Assembly: GCA_040751775.1 (NCBI GenBank)
Contig: JBFMGD010000005.1
Coordinates: 1-64,000 of the forward strand
Direction of reading: 5' to 3'
Length of the DNA: 64,000 nt
DNA from: JBFMGD01 sp040751775
GTDB taxonomy: Bacteria; Bacillota; Dethiobacteria; DTU022
Made by a program: the position numbers and the translations under genes. Shown one piece after another: positions 8,690 to 16,858 of this stretch. Under the pieces are notes generated by a model, which made no database searches, had not been told where the DNA came from, and saw nothing but the letters and a program-made list of their open reading frames with translations. Position 1 is the first letter of the stretch. Every line of letters starts with the position of its first letter.

Positions 8690-9040
8690 CGTCCCATGGT
8701 TACATCGGGCGAGCCGCGGTCGATCACAGCCGGGAAATACCCGGTCTATGAAACCGGCCTGGGCAGGCTGGCCGCGATCATCTGTTTCGACGCTCACTTT
8801 ACCCATGGCCGATGTCGCCTACAACTCGGCCCTGGTCGACCCATACGGCCGCATCCTGGAACTGGCGGTGACTCCGGCCGGGGAGAAGTTGATCCTGGTT
8901 GCCGACCTGCCCTGGGCAGCGGCGAAACAGTCTACTCGCAGTTGGGAGGCTGGTTGGGTTGGCTCAGCCTGGCCGGCCTTGTTTTCTTCGCCTTCTTCAT
9001 GCCCCTCTCCAGGCGGCGCCAATCAAAGACAGATCACTGA
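8690..9040 (+). pseudogene. Carbon-nitrogen hydrolase (Lnt/nitrilase-like), frameshifted C-terminal remnant
   Basis: Homology to the CN-hydrolase superfamily is spread over two frames. TSGEPRSITAGKYPVYETG and LAAIICFDAHFTH (with the nucleophile-type Cys) are in one frame. DVAYNSALVDPYGRILELAV and KLILVADLPW are in the next. GSGETVYSQLGGWLGWL plus a terminal hydrophobic helix are in the first frame again. At least two frameshifts (near 8805 and 8920) and loss of the N-terminal half make it a pseudogene. It is fused to the GH1 remnant just upstream. Confidence 0.65.
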
Positions 9041-9064
9041 ACGTGCCGGGCACGTTCAGTGATC
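9032..9064. repeat. Perfect palindrome with core AACGTGCC/GGCACGTT
   Basis: Two 16-base arms (GATCACTGAACGTGCC and its exact complement) are separated by one base. It forms the end of both the CN-hydrolase remnant and the MFS gene. There is no U-tract, so intrinsic termination is unlikely despite the convergent position. The same 17-base core (AACGTGCC-N-GGCACGTT) recurs at 56764-56780, which points to a dispersed REP-like element. Confidence 0.7.
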
Positions 9065-10467
9065 GGGTTTGGCGGGAGTTTAGCCGCCCGGTAGAGTGAA
9101 GCGCCGGCGGCGAGGCCGGGCAGGCAGGCGGCGGCGCTCAGCAGGTAGACTTCGCGGAAGCCGGGGATCGGGCCGGCCAGGCCGGTGAAAGCGGCTGGGG
9201 TTAAGGTGTAGAGGATGATGCCGCCCAGGGTGGTGCCGATCGCCGCCCCGGTGAAACGAACCATGTTGTGTGTTCCTGAAGCAACGCCGTGCCGCCCGCC
9301 GCTAACTGTGGAGAGCACCGCATTCAGGGCGGGGACGGTGGTAAAACCGAAACCGATGCCGTTTAAGGCGAGGGCGGCGGCGATATATGAGTAGCCTGTT
9401 GTTGCGGTCATCCGGGAAAGCAACAGGAAGGAAAGCGCGCGCAGCAGCATGCCCGCGGTGATCGGCGGCCCGGGTCCAAAACGGTCGGCTAACCTGCCGC
9501 CCAGGGGTGAAGCGAAGACTACCGATGCCGCGGCCGGGGTGAGCAGCAGCGCGGTTACAGCCGCGTTGTGGCCCCGCACGGCGGTAAAATAAATGGGGAG
9601 CACAAATAAAGTGCCGGCCATCACGAACTGCTCTAAAAAGCCCACCAATAAACCGAGGGAAAAACGGCGCTCCTTGAGCAGGGCCAGATCGAGCATCGGC
9701 TCGGCGGCACGCCGCTCCACCCGGTAGAATATGTACAACAGGCAAACGAAAAAGCCGAGGCTCACCCGAATCCAGGTATTTCCTAAACCCCAGACCGGCA
9801 GCAGGGTTACGCCCAGCAGCAGCACGGTTGTAGCGATCATGAACAGCGCCGCTCCACCCAGGTCAAAAGAACGTTTCTCCGGAGGGCTTGTAGATTTATT
9901 TGTCGCCGGCCCGGCCATATTTCTTTGAGCTGCGAGTGCGATAGCCAGCGCCAGCGCGGCAATGACCAGAAAAGAACCGCGCCATGAGACCACGCCGATT
10001 AGCAAACCCGAAGCCACCGGTCCGAATACGGCTCCCGAAGAGCCGATGCTGCTCCAGGTGCCCAGGATCCGGCCCCGGTTGTTGCCGGTGGACCCGGCGA
10101 GCAGGATGGCCAGTGCATTGGGCACTAGCAGGGCTCCCCCCAGGGCTTGGACTGCCCGCCCGGTAATCAGCCAGGGCAAAGAAAAAGCGGTGCCGCAGAC
10201 CAGGGAGCCCAGGCCCAGTCCGAATACGCCCCAAATAAAAAAGTGCCGCGGTCCGAGCAGATCCCCGATTTTTCCGGCGATCGGGATGAAGACAGCCAGG
10301 GGCAGGGAGTAGGCGTTCACGACCCAGGTTAGCCAGTTTATCTCGACGTCCAGACCTGCTCTGATCTCCGGCAGGAGAATCTTTATAGACGTCAAATTCA
10401 TTACAGACAGAAATACGGCGGCATACAGGTAGAATATCAAACCTTTTCCATTTGCTTTATTAATCAT
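9034..10467 (-). CDS. MFS multidrug exporter (DHA2-like)
   Basis: Major facilitator transporter of about 477 residues with 12-14 hydrophobic segments. The first loop has the MFS motif A-like GKIGDLLGPRH and the second half repeats it as GGRLADRFGPG. TM5 has motif C-like Gly/Pro content (GAVFGPVASGLLIG). This resembles drug:H+ antiporters of the DHA2 type; the substrate is unknown. The start could be ATG 10467 or ATG 10491; neither has a clear RBS. The last 9 residues (ITERARHVQ) are written by the palindrome at 9032-9064, so the native C-terminus has been altered by that element. It is divergent from the HAD gene, with the outer start overlapping it. Confidence 0.85.
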   Translation of the reverse strand: MINKANGKGLIFYLYAAVFLSVMNLTSIKILLPEIRAGLDVEINWLTWVVNAYSLPLAVFIPIAGKIGDLLGPRHFFIWGVFGLGLGSLVCGTAFSLPWLITGRAVQALGGALLVPNALAILLAGSTGNNRGRILGTWSSIGSSGAVFGPVASGLLIGVVSWRGSFLVIAALALAIALAAQRNMAGPATNKSTSPPEKRSFDLGGAALFMIATTVLLLGVTLLPVWGLGNTWIRVSLGFFVCLLYIFYRVERRAAEPMLDLALLKERRFSLGLLVGFLEQFVMAGTLFVLPIYFTAVRGHNAAVTALLLTPAAASVVFASPLGGRLADRFGPGPPITAGMLLRALSFLLLSRMTATTGYSYIAAALALNGIGFGFTTVPALNAVLSTVSGGRHGVASGTHNMVRFTGAAIGTTLGGIILYTLTPAAFTGLAGPIPGFREVYLLSAAACLPGLAAGASLYRAAKLPPNPITERARHVQ

Positions 10468-10489
10468 AGAGCTATTATAACGTGGTACC

Positions 10490-11200
10490 ATGATTCAGCC
10501 AAGAGTGAAGGGGGTGTACGCAAACATAACTCCGTTCAAAAAAGAGTACCGCTACAGCCTGATCTTATTCGACCTGGACGGCACGCTGACTGATCCTGCT
10601 GTCGGCATTACCCGCTCGGTGCAGTATGCCCTGGCCAAATTCGGCCTGCAGGCCGTTCCGAGCGATTTGCTCCCTTTCATCGGGCCGCCTTTGCAGGAAT
10701 CCTTTCAGTGCTTCTATTCATTTGATGATAAACAGGCCCGGCAGGCTGTGGAATATTACCGGGAATATTATGCCGGGACGGGTCTTTATGAAAATGCGGT
10801 CTACCCCGGCATTGGCAGGCTGTTGCAGGAGTTGCGCGCGTCCGGGAAGGAGCTGGCCGTGGCCACTTCCAAGCCGACCTGCTTTGCCGAAAAAGTGCTG
10901 CGTCATTTCGGCCTGGACACATTTTTCACCGTTATTGCCGGCAGCAACCTGGACGGTACCCGGGTGCGCAAAAGTGAAGTGATCAGCTATGCCCTGGAAC
11001 GGGTCACCGGCCGCAACGAGAAATTTGTTCCGGTCATGGTCGGCGACCGGGAGCATGACGTTATCGGCGCCCGCGAAAGCGGGATTGATTCGGTTGCGGT
11101 AACGTACGGTTACGGCTCCCGGGAGGAGCTGCAGAGCGCCGGCCCCACGTACCTGGTTCACACGGTCGTTGAACTGGGGGAGCTGTTAGGCGGCGCTTAA
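10490..11200 (+). CDS. HAD-superfamily phosphatase (phosphoglycolate phosphatase-like)
   Basis: HAD hydrolase of the Gph/YjjG type, up to 236 residues. Motif I is FDLDGTLTDP (nucleophile and general acid Asp), motif II lies in VATSKP, the motif III Lys precedes VLRHFGLDTFF, and motif IV is MVGDREHD. A helical cap lies between motifs I and II. It hydrolyses a small phosphate ester; the substrate (phosphoglycolate, nucleotide or sugar phosphate) is not determinable. ATG 10490 and GTG 10505 or 10514 are possible starts. The core begins about 18 residues in, so one of the later starts may be real. Confidence 0.85.
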   Translation: MIQPRVKGVYANITPFKKEYRYSLILFDLDGTLTDPAVGITRSVQYALAKFGLQAVPSDLLPFIGPPLQESFQCFYSFDDKQARQAVEYYREYYAGTGLYENAVYPGIGRLLQELRASGKELAVATSKPTCFAEKVLRHFGLDTFFTVIAGSNLDGTRVRKSEVISYALERVTGRNEKFVPVMVGDREHDVIGARESGIDSVAVTYGYGSREELQSAGPTYLVHTVVELGELLGGA

Positions 11201-11336
11201 GTATAATAGTGAGCGGGAACAGGTCCGGCCGGTCCCGCAGGACTTTTGTGATCTCAGATTCAATGCTATACTGGAAACAACGGGTTTAAACCAATTATAA
11301 GCAAAGCGGCATTGTCATGAAGGAGGCATTAGGCAG

Positions 11337-13178
11337 ATGAGAAACGGTTGCCATGGCCAGATAATGGAAATAAATTTGAGCACCGGGGAAACAAACGCAA
11401 TGTTTATCCCGGAGGCGGATTACCGCGCTTGCCTCGGCGGCAGCGGGTTGGCTGCAAAAATATTTTATCAAGGAGAGGGCTACCGGATTCATCCTTTTGA
11501 TGAGGCGGCGCCCTTACTTATTTTTACCGGTATTCTCACCGGCCACACCGTTCCGACAGCCTGTAAGGCCGCTTTTTGCGGGCGTTCACCGGCTACCGGT
11601 ATCTGGGCTGAAGCGGCGGTGGGAGGTTACTGGCCGGCGGCTTTTAAGAACTGGGGATACGACGGACTGATAATTACCGGAAAAGCGCCGCGGCCGGTTT
11701 ATCTTTACCTGGATGAAGCGGGCGCGGCGATCAAGGATGCCGCCGCTTTGTGGGGAGAAGATGTTTACGCCACCCAGGATCAGATCCGGGCCGCTCTCGG
11801 TGATCAGATCAGGGTCGCCGCGATCGGCCCGGCTGGTGAAAACCGCGCTTTGATCGCGTCGATTATGATTGACGGCCACGATGCCCGGGCCGCCGGCCGC
11901 TGCGGCCTCGGCGCCGTGATGGGAGCCAAAAATTTAAAAGCGATCGCCGTGCAGCGGATCACCGGAGGCCTGCACATGTTTGACGCGCCGGGTATGGCGG
12001 AGGCCAGAAAAGAGATCCTGCCGCAAATTCGGGAAAAAGCGAAAGGGTTAACCGATTTCGGCACAGCCGGCGGTGTGCCCGTGGTGGAAAGGTTGGGCGA
12101 CCTGCCGATCCGCAACTGGACCGGGGGCGCCTGGCCGGCAGGCGCGGCCAAGGTATCCGGCCAGGCCATGGCTGAAAACCTGCGGGTCAAACATTACGCT
12201 TGCTTTAGTTGCCCGATCCGCTGCGGTAAAGATATGAAAGTGGAGATCGGCCCGCACCGGGGCACCGTGGCGCATGGACCGGAGTATGAGACGGTCGCCG
12301 GTTTTGGGGCTATGTGCCTGATCGATGATCCGAACTATATTATCGCTGCCAACGACCTCTGCAACCGTTTGGGGCTTGATACGATCTCCACCGCCGCCGC
12401 CGCGGCTTTCGCCATGGAACTAAATGAAAACGGCCTGCTTAGCGAATCTGCCGCCGGCGCTATGGATTTAAGCTGGGGTAACGGAGAAGCCGTTCTCACT
12501 CTAATTCCGCTGATTGCCCGGCGCGAGGGCTTCGGGGAATATCTTTCGATGGGGGTAAAGAAAGCGGCTGCCTATTTCGGGCCTCTGGCCGCGGAGTTTA
12601 TCGCCGAAAGCAAGGGGCTGGAGTTGGCGTTTCACGATCCGCGCGCCTTTACCAGCATGGCAGCTGTTTATGCCACAGGTAACCGCGGCGCCTGCCACCT
12701 CGAAGGATTGACCTACTTCGTGGAAAACCGGAGTTATCCCGGCGCGCTGATCGGGCTGAAAGATGAATTCGATCCGCACGGGGTTGAAGATAAAGCGCTG
12801 CTGGCCAAAACGATGCAGGACTACATGTCAATTTTTAATGCCCTCGGGCTGTGTAAATTCTTGATTCGCGGCCATGTCGCTCCGAAAGATATCGCCCGTT
12901 GGGTTTCGCTGGTGACGGGATGGGAAATGGATGAGGCGGAGCTGCTTACCGCCGGGGAGAGGCTCTTTAACTTGAAACGTTTAATCAATGTACAGCTCGG
13001 GGTGAGCCGTAAGGACGACACCCTCTCGCCGCGGTTGCTGGCTCATGACCGCCGGGAAGGGGCCGCCGCCGGCAGCCTGCCGCATCTCGGAAAGATGTTA
13101 TCGGAATATTATGAACTGCGCGGCTGGACAGCGGAAGGGCTGCCCAAGCGGGAAACCCTGGAGCGGTTGGGCCTTTAA
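11337..13178 (+). CDS. aor: Aldehyde:ferredoxin oxidoreductase (tungsten-type)
   Basis: 613-residue member of the AOR family, which uses a tungsten bis-pyranopterin and one [4Fe-4S] cluster to oxidise aldehydes to acids with ferredoxin. The N-terminal cofactor domain starts GQIMEINLSTGE. The cluster ligands are Cys289, Cys292 and Cys296 (CFSCPIRC) and Cys506 (ALGLCKF), which is the spacing of the Pyrococcus furiosus enzyme. Length is typical. RBS AGGAGG precedes ATG 11337. A MoaD-like sulfur carrier follows 112 bases downstream, consistent with a role in pterin cofactor synthesis. In fermenters of amino acids, AOR recycles aldehydes from 2-oxoacid oxidation, but substrate range is inferred. 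Confidence 0.92.
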   Translation: MRNGCHGQIMEINLSTGETNAMFIPEADYRACLGGSGLAAKIFYQGEGYRIHPFDEAAPLLIFTGILTGHTVPTACKAAFCGRSPATGIWAEAAVGGYWPAAFKNWGYDGLIITGKAPRPVYLYLDEAGAAIKDAAALWGEDVYATQDQIRAALGDQIRVAAIGPAGENRALIASIMIDGHDARAAGRCGLGAVMGAKNLKAIAVQRITGGLHMFDAPGMAEARKEILPQIREKAKGLTDFGTAGGVPVVERLGDLPIRNWTGGAWPAGAAKVSGQAMAENLRVKHYACFSCPIRCGKDMKVEIGPHRGTVAHGPEYETVAGFGAMCLIDDPNYIIAANDLCNRLGLDTISTAAAAAFAMELNENGLLSESAAGAMDLSWGNGEAVLTLIPLIARREGFGEYLSMGVKKAAAYFGPLAAEFIAESKGLELAFHDPRAFTSMAAVYATGNRGACHLEGLTYFVENRSYPGALIGLKDEFDPHGVEDKALLAKTMQDYMSIFNALGLCKFLIRGHVAPKDIARWVSLVTGWEMDEAELLTAGERLFNLKRLINVQLGVSRKDDTLSPRLLAHDRREGAAAGSLPHLGKMLSEYYELRGWTAEGLPKRETLERLGL

Positions 13179-13290
13179 CGGCCAAGCCGCTCCAGATTAA
13201 CCGGATAACACCAGCCGTCCGGTTGCGGGCACAGTAGGCAAATATTTAAGCGGTCCTGATTCGGGAGTGCTTCTGGGAAGGAGTTTTGTC

Positions 13291-13560
13291 GTGCGGTTGA
13301 GCGTGAAATTACTGCCCCCTTACTGTAAACCCGGCGAGCCGGGCGAGTTTCCCCTGGAGCTGCCGGACGACCGGTGGGACCTGCGGCGGTTGGCGGAATA
13401 CCTGGACAATGAGCGGCGGAACAGCCTCGGGTTTGCCTTGTTGGACAGCAAAGGTTTTCTTACCGCCGAATTCCTGGTAAACGGCACACACGTGCCGGAC
13501 GGACGCGTTCTTCAGGAAAATGATCTCGTAACGGTAATTCCGTATATTTGCGGCGGTTAA
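13291..13560 (+). CDS. MoaD/ThiS-family ubiquitin-like sulfur carrier
   Basis: 89-residue beta-grasp protein ending in the diagnostic Gly-Gly (IPYICGG). That C-terminus is adenylated and thiocarboxylated to donate sulfur, in MoaD for the dithiolene of Mo/W-pterin. The region FLVNGTHVPDGRVLQENDLVTVIP is the typical end of this fold. The GTG at 13291 is preferred over the upstream frame because GGAAGGAG at 13276-13283 gives a 7-base spacing. AOR lies directly upstream, so a dedicated tungstopterin role is likely. ThiS is a less likely alternative. Confidence 0.85.
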   Translation: MRLSVKLLPPYCKPGEPGEFPLELPDDRWDLRRLAEYLDNERRNSLGFALLDSKGFLTAEFLVNGTHVPDGRVLQENDLVTVIPYICGG

Positions 13561-13744
13561 ATAGGCGCGTCGATAGAGCACCAGGTTGAACTGGACCTCG
13601 CTAAGCTGCGCCGGCCGGTGAAAAAGCTACCGGAAGGGTGGTTTGATCGACAAGTTGACGCAACTTTATTAAATAGAATTAGCCTGGTTCCGGTAGGTGG
13701 GATGGTTTGAGAAATTGCTTTTGAAATAATGCAGGAGGTGCAAT
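13561..13744. other. Intergenic region before the aminotransferase
   Basis: A short open frame follows the MoaD-like stop (about 13561-13710, ending GGMV) but lacks a start codon and recognisable homology. A possible -35 TTGACG at 13655 has no good -10 partner. The RBS AGGAGG at about 13733 belongs to the next gene. Confidence 0.3.
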
Positions 13745-15058
13745 GTGAGTACAATCGGAGATCTGGAACGAAAGCATGTGTTGCGCTCATGGTCGGTTCA
13801 GAACAAAAACTCGTATGAAGAGATCGTCGGCGGTAAAGGGTGTTGGTTTTGGAACAAGGAAGGAAACAAATACCTCGATTTTTCCTCGCAACTGATTAAT
13901 ACGAATATCGGTCACCAGCATCCAAAAGTTGTGGCGGCGATTAAAGAACAAGCCGATAAACTATGCTATATTGCGCCCTTTTATGCCAGCGAACCGAGAG
14001 CCAGGTTGGCCGAGTTAGTGGCCCGCCATACTCCGGGTGACCTAAGCAAAGTACTCTTTACCCTTGGCGGCGCTGAATCCAATGATAACGCGATCAAAAT
14101 GGCCCGCCAGTATACCGGCCGTTTCAAAATCCTGGCCCGTTACCGCTCTTACCATGGAGCCACTTACGGGGCTATATCTTTAACCGGAGATCCGCGCCGC
14201 CCGCCGGTAGAACCGGGAATACCCGGCGTGGTGCACGTTTTCGAACCGTATTGTTACCGCTGTTCTTTCGGCAAATCCTATCCCGGCTGCGGCCTGGAGT
14301 GTGCCGAGCATGTCCGCGAGGTGATGCTGTATGAAAACCCGAATACTATCGCCGCGTTTTTCGTGGAGCCGATCACCGGCACCAACGGGGTCTTTGTGCC
14401 GCCGCCGGAATATTTGCCCCGTATCCGGGAGATCTGCGACGAATTCGGCGTGCTCTTGGTCGCCGATGAAGTGATGACCGGCTGGGGTCGTACCGGCGCC
14501 TGGTTCGGTGTGGACAACTGGCAGGTGGTTCCGGATATTATGACCATGGCCAAGGGGATCACCCAGGGCTATATCCCGTTGGGCGCGGTAGTGGTCAATG
14601 AGAAGATCGCCGCATATTTTGACGACAAGATGCTCTGGTGCGGCCTTACTTATAGCGGCCATCCTCTGGCCTGCGCCGCCGGTGTCGCCACCGTTCAGGT
14701 TTACGAAGAAGAGAATCTAATCGAGAATGCGCGGCGGATGGGTGAAAAGCTGAAAGTAAGGCTGGCAGATTTGAAGGAACGGCACCCCTCCGTGGGGGAT
14801 GTGCGTTCCATTGGCCTTTTTGCCGCGATTGAACTGGTTAAAAACAGGGAAACCCGGGAACCGCTGGCTCCCTGGAACGGGCCTGATCCCGGGATTATGG
14901 GCCAGATCATTAGATCCATGGCGGGAAAAGGGGTTTACCTCTACCCGCGCTGGAACTATCTTTTTGTCGCTCCGCCCATTTCGATCAACGACGCAGAGCT
15001 GGCCTTCGGCCTCAACGCCGTCGATGAGGCGCTTGTCCTGGCCGATCAAATCCTCTAA
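13745..15058 (+). CDS. Class III PLP-dependent aminotransferase
   Basis: 437-residue fold-type I transaminase. The Schiff-base lysine is Lys270 in IMTMAKGITQGYIPLG, preceded by the PLP-binding Asp in LLVADEVMTGWGRTG. The segment YCYRCSFGKSYPGCGLEC (Cys170, 173, 181, 185) is typical of the taurine:pyruvate/omega-amino acid transaminase branch. Likely donors are omega-amino acids or diamines. Spermidine synthase lies next downstream, which makes a polyamine-derived amine possible, but the terminator at 15093-15116 separates them. GTG 13745 follows a strong AGGAGGTGCAAT site. Confidence 0.88.
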   Translation: MSTIGDLERKHVLRSWSVQNKNSYEEIVGGKGCWFWNKEGNKYLDFSSQLINTNIGHQHPKVVAAIKEQADKLCYIAPFYASEPRARLAELVARHTPGDLSKVLFTLGGAESNDNAIKMARQYTGRFKILARYRSYHGATYGAISLTGDPRRPPVEPGIPGVVHVFEPYCYRCSFGKSYPGCGLECAEHVREVMLYENPNTIAAFFVEPITGTNGVFVPPPEYLPRIREICDEFGVLLVADEVMTGWGRTGAWFGVDNWQVVPDIMTMAKGITQGYIPLGAVVVNEKIAAYFDDKMLWCGLTYSGHPLACAAGVATVQVYEEENLIENARRMGEKLKVRLADLKERHPSVGDVRSIGLFAAIELVKNRETREPLAPWNGPDPGIMGQIIRSMAGKGVYLYPRWNYLFVAPPISINDAELAFGLNAVDEALVLADQIL

Positions 15059-15092
15059 CCGTTTTTGCCTGTTACTGTTAGCCGGTTGCACT

Positions 15093-15120
15093 GCTCCCCG
15101 GCCGTGTCCGGGGAGCTTTC
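15093..15120 (+). terminator. Intrinsic terminator after the aminotransferase
   Basis: A 9-bp perfect GC stem, GCTCCCCGG (15093-15101) and CCGGGGAGC (15108-15116), with a 6-base loop, is followed by a short TTTC tract. The T-run is short, so efficiency may be moderate. Confidence 0.6.
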
Positions 15121-15260
15121 ATATAAAAGGATGGCCGGGCGGCAGGCTAATGGCCGGGAAAATTTTAACCATTAAAGTATCCCGGAAGAAGCGGGCATAA
15201 TAGTAGCCTGACAACGAAAGGTTAATCGTATATCTTAATCTAAGAAAAGCGGTGAAGACG

Positions 15261-16103
15261 ATGGAACTTTGGTTTACCGAAAAACAGTTGACGGATCAAG
15301 AAGAGGCTTCCACAGTCAGTTTTAGTGTAAAAATTAAAGAGATGCTCTACCGGGAACGAACCGGGTTCCAGGAGATCGCCGTTTTTGACACCTACGAATT
15401 CGGTAAAATGTTGGTTTTAGACGGGATTATCCAGCTAACCCTGGCCGATGAATTTATCTACCACGAGATGATTACCCATGTTCCGCTGCGCGCCCATCCG
15501 GCGCCCCGCTCTGTGCTAGTCGTAGGTGGCGGCGACGGCGGTTCGGTTCGGGAAATCAGCAAATACCCGGCAGTGGAAAGGATCGTGCTGGCGGAGCTCG
15601 ATCAGAAGGTAATTGAAGTCTCGCGGCGGTTCCTGCCGGAACTGGGCGCCGCTTTTAGTGATCCACGGGTCGAGGTCAACATTATCAACGGGGTGGATTA
15701 TGTTCACTCCATGAAGGGCGTCTTTGACGTGGTCATCGTTGACTCTCCGGATCCCCTCGGTCCGGCCGAACAACTCTTTGGAGCCACATTTTATCAGGCT
15801 GTTTGCGAAGCGTTAACTCCGGACGGGATCATGGTTGTGCAAAGCGAATCACCGTTCCTGAACCGGCGGGTGGTTCGTCAGGTCTGTGAAAACATTAAAC
15901 AGTCGTTTCCAGGTTTTTATTATTACCTTGCCCCGGTGCCGACCTATCCCGGCAGCTTGTGGAGCTTTGCCGTCGGTTCCAGGCAGCATAACCCGCTGGA
16001 ACAGAAAAACGCATTCCTGCCGGCGGGTACTCGCTATTACACGCCTGAGGTCCATCAAGCCGCTTTTGTGCTGCCACCTATTATCCGGTCTATCTTCGGG
16101 TAA
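15261..16103 (+). CDS. speE: Spermidine synthase (polyamine aminopropyltransferase)
   Basis: 280-residue aminopropyltransferase that moves the aminopropyl group of decarboxylated SAM to putrescine. It starts MELWFTEKQ, the usual SpeE N-terminus, hence ATG 15261 rather than GTG 15252. The SAM-type site is VVGGGDGGSVREISKY, the Asp of VIVDSPDPLGPA is the catalytic-loop Asp, and the C-terminus reads PTYPGSLWSFAVGS. The agmatinase-family gene at 35148 could provide putrescine. No SAM decarboxylase is in the window. Confidence 0.94.
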   Translation: MELWFTEKQLTDQEEASTVSFSVKIKEMLYRERTGFQEIAVFDTYEFGKMLVLDGIIQLTLADEFIYHEMITHVPLRAHPAPRSVLVVGGGDGGSVREISKYPAVERIVLAELDQKVIEVSRRFLPELGAAFSDPRVEVNIINGVDYVHSMKGVFDVVIVDSPDPLGPAEQLFGATFYQAVCEALTPDGIMVVQSESPFLNRRVVRQVCENIKQSFPGFYYYLAPVPTYPGSLWSFAVGSRQHNPLEQKNAFLPAGTRYYTPEVHQAAFVLPPIIRSIFG

Positions 16104-16109
16104 GCAAGC

Positions 16110-16655
16110 TTATTTTTCCCGCGGCATACAAATAATCTCTTTTACAACCGTGTCAAAAAAGCGGTTGGCATGGGCCGGTTGGATCACACAGGCCGTATCC
16201 GCTCCGCGGCCGCTCCCGGCTACGGCAATAACCTCGGTCCCGTAGGGGATTAACCCGGCGTCCAAGGCCATCACGCTGATCTCAACGCACACTTTCACCC
16301 CCTGCCCCAGCAGGCGCAGCGCTGAAGCGACGATCTCCGCCGGGTAAATCCCCTGAAACCCGGTGCGCAGCCCCCGGTCCACCCCGGCCAGCAGGTGGGT
16401 AGTGGTAAGCAGCCTTATTCCCTTCTCCGACAGCAGCTGCCGCATATCCGGGGACATTTCGTCTTCACCGGGTCCGGTAAAACCGACGTGGTGGGTTACG
16501 CAAACCACTGCCGGCCCCTTTCCGGAAAACAGCTCAGCCGTTGCCCCGCTGTTTGAAGCCACAACGATATGTTTGATCGCTAACTCCCCGGCCCGTTTCA
16601 AGGCGGCCTCCACGGTTTGCTTGGTATTACGCGGACCTTTTTCCGGCCAGTACAT
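16110..16655 (-). CDS. Pyruvate kinase alpha/beta-domain protein (stand-alone C-terminal domain)
   Basis: 181-residue stand-alone homologue of the pyruvate kinase C-terminal (allosteric) domain: RAGELAIKHIVVASNSGATA, TPGEDEM-like loop, GVKVCVEISVMALDAGLIP and GSGRGADTACVIQP. There is no catalytic TIM barrel, so it cannot be a pyruvate kinase. Proteins of this type are widespread in archaea and Clostridia with unknown function. ATG 16655 is preceded by AAGGAGGAT. It converges on speE, with 6 bases between stops. Confidence 0.8.
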   Translation of the reverse strand: MYWPEKGPRNTKQTVEAALKRAGELAIKHIVVASNSGATAELFSGKGPAVVCVTHHVGFTGPGEDEMSPDMRQLLSEKGIRLLTTTHLLAGVDRGLRTGFQGIYPAEIVASALRLLGQGVKVCVEISVMALDAGLIPYGTEVIAVAGSGRGADTACVIQPAHANRFFDTVVKEIICMPREK

Positions 16656-16703
16656 GATAATCCTCCTTAAATGAAAGTGACTCCCTCGAATTCATGGCTT
16701 CGA

Positions 16704-16723
16704 GGGCACGGCATGCCGTGCCC
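16704..16723. repeat. 20-bp perfect palindrome, GGCACGGCATGCCGTGCC core
   Basis: Every base of 16704-16723 (GGGCACGGCATGCCGTGCCC) pairs, with no loop, between divergent genes. A shorter relative (CCACGGCATGCC) is at about 26402-26413, between the convergent GH57 and treZ genes. It may be a dispersed repeat or a dyad operator for one of the two divergent genes. With a single full copy here I cannot decide. Confidence 0.45.
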
Positions 16724-16858
16724 CTTGTGCCGGCCTGCAAAATGAGCGGTGAGAGGTCCACTGCTCACATCTCACATGCCGCTAGTGCTCTTGCGTGCAA
16801 ACCGATAATCGTTTAAATTATAAATTGAGGATCATTTTATTGTCAACGGGGGAGCAAA

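Noticed and set aside
9032..9064. Bidirectional intrinsic terminator for the convergent ends
   Set aside because: The stem is strong, but neither side has a U-tract and the core recurs elsewhere in a non-terminator position (56764). A repeat element is the better reading.
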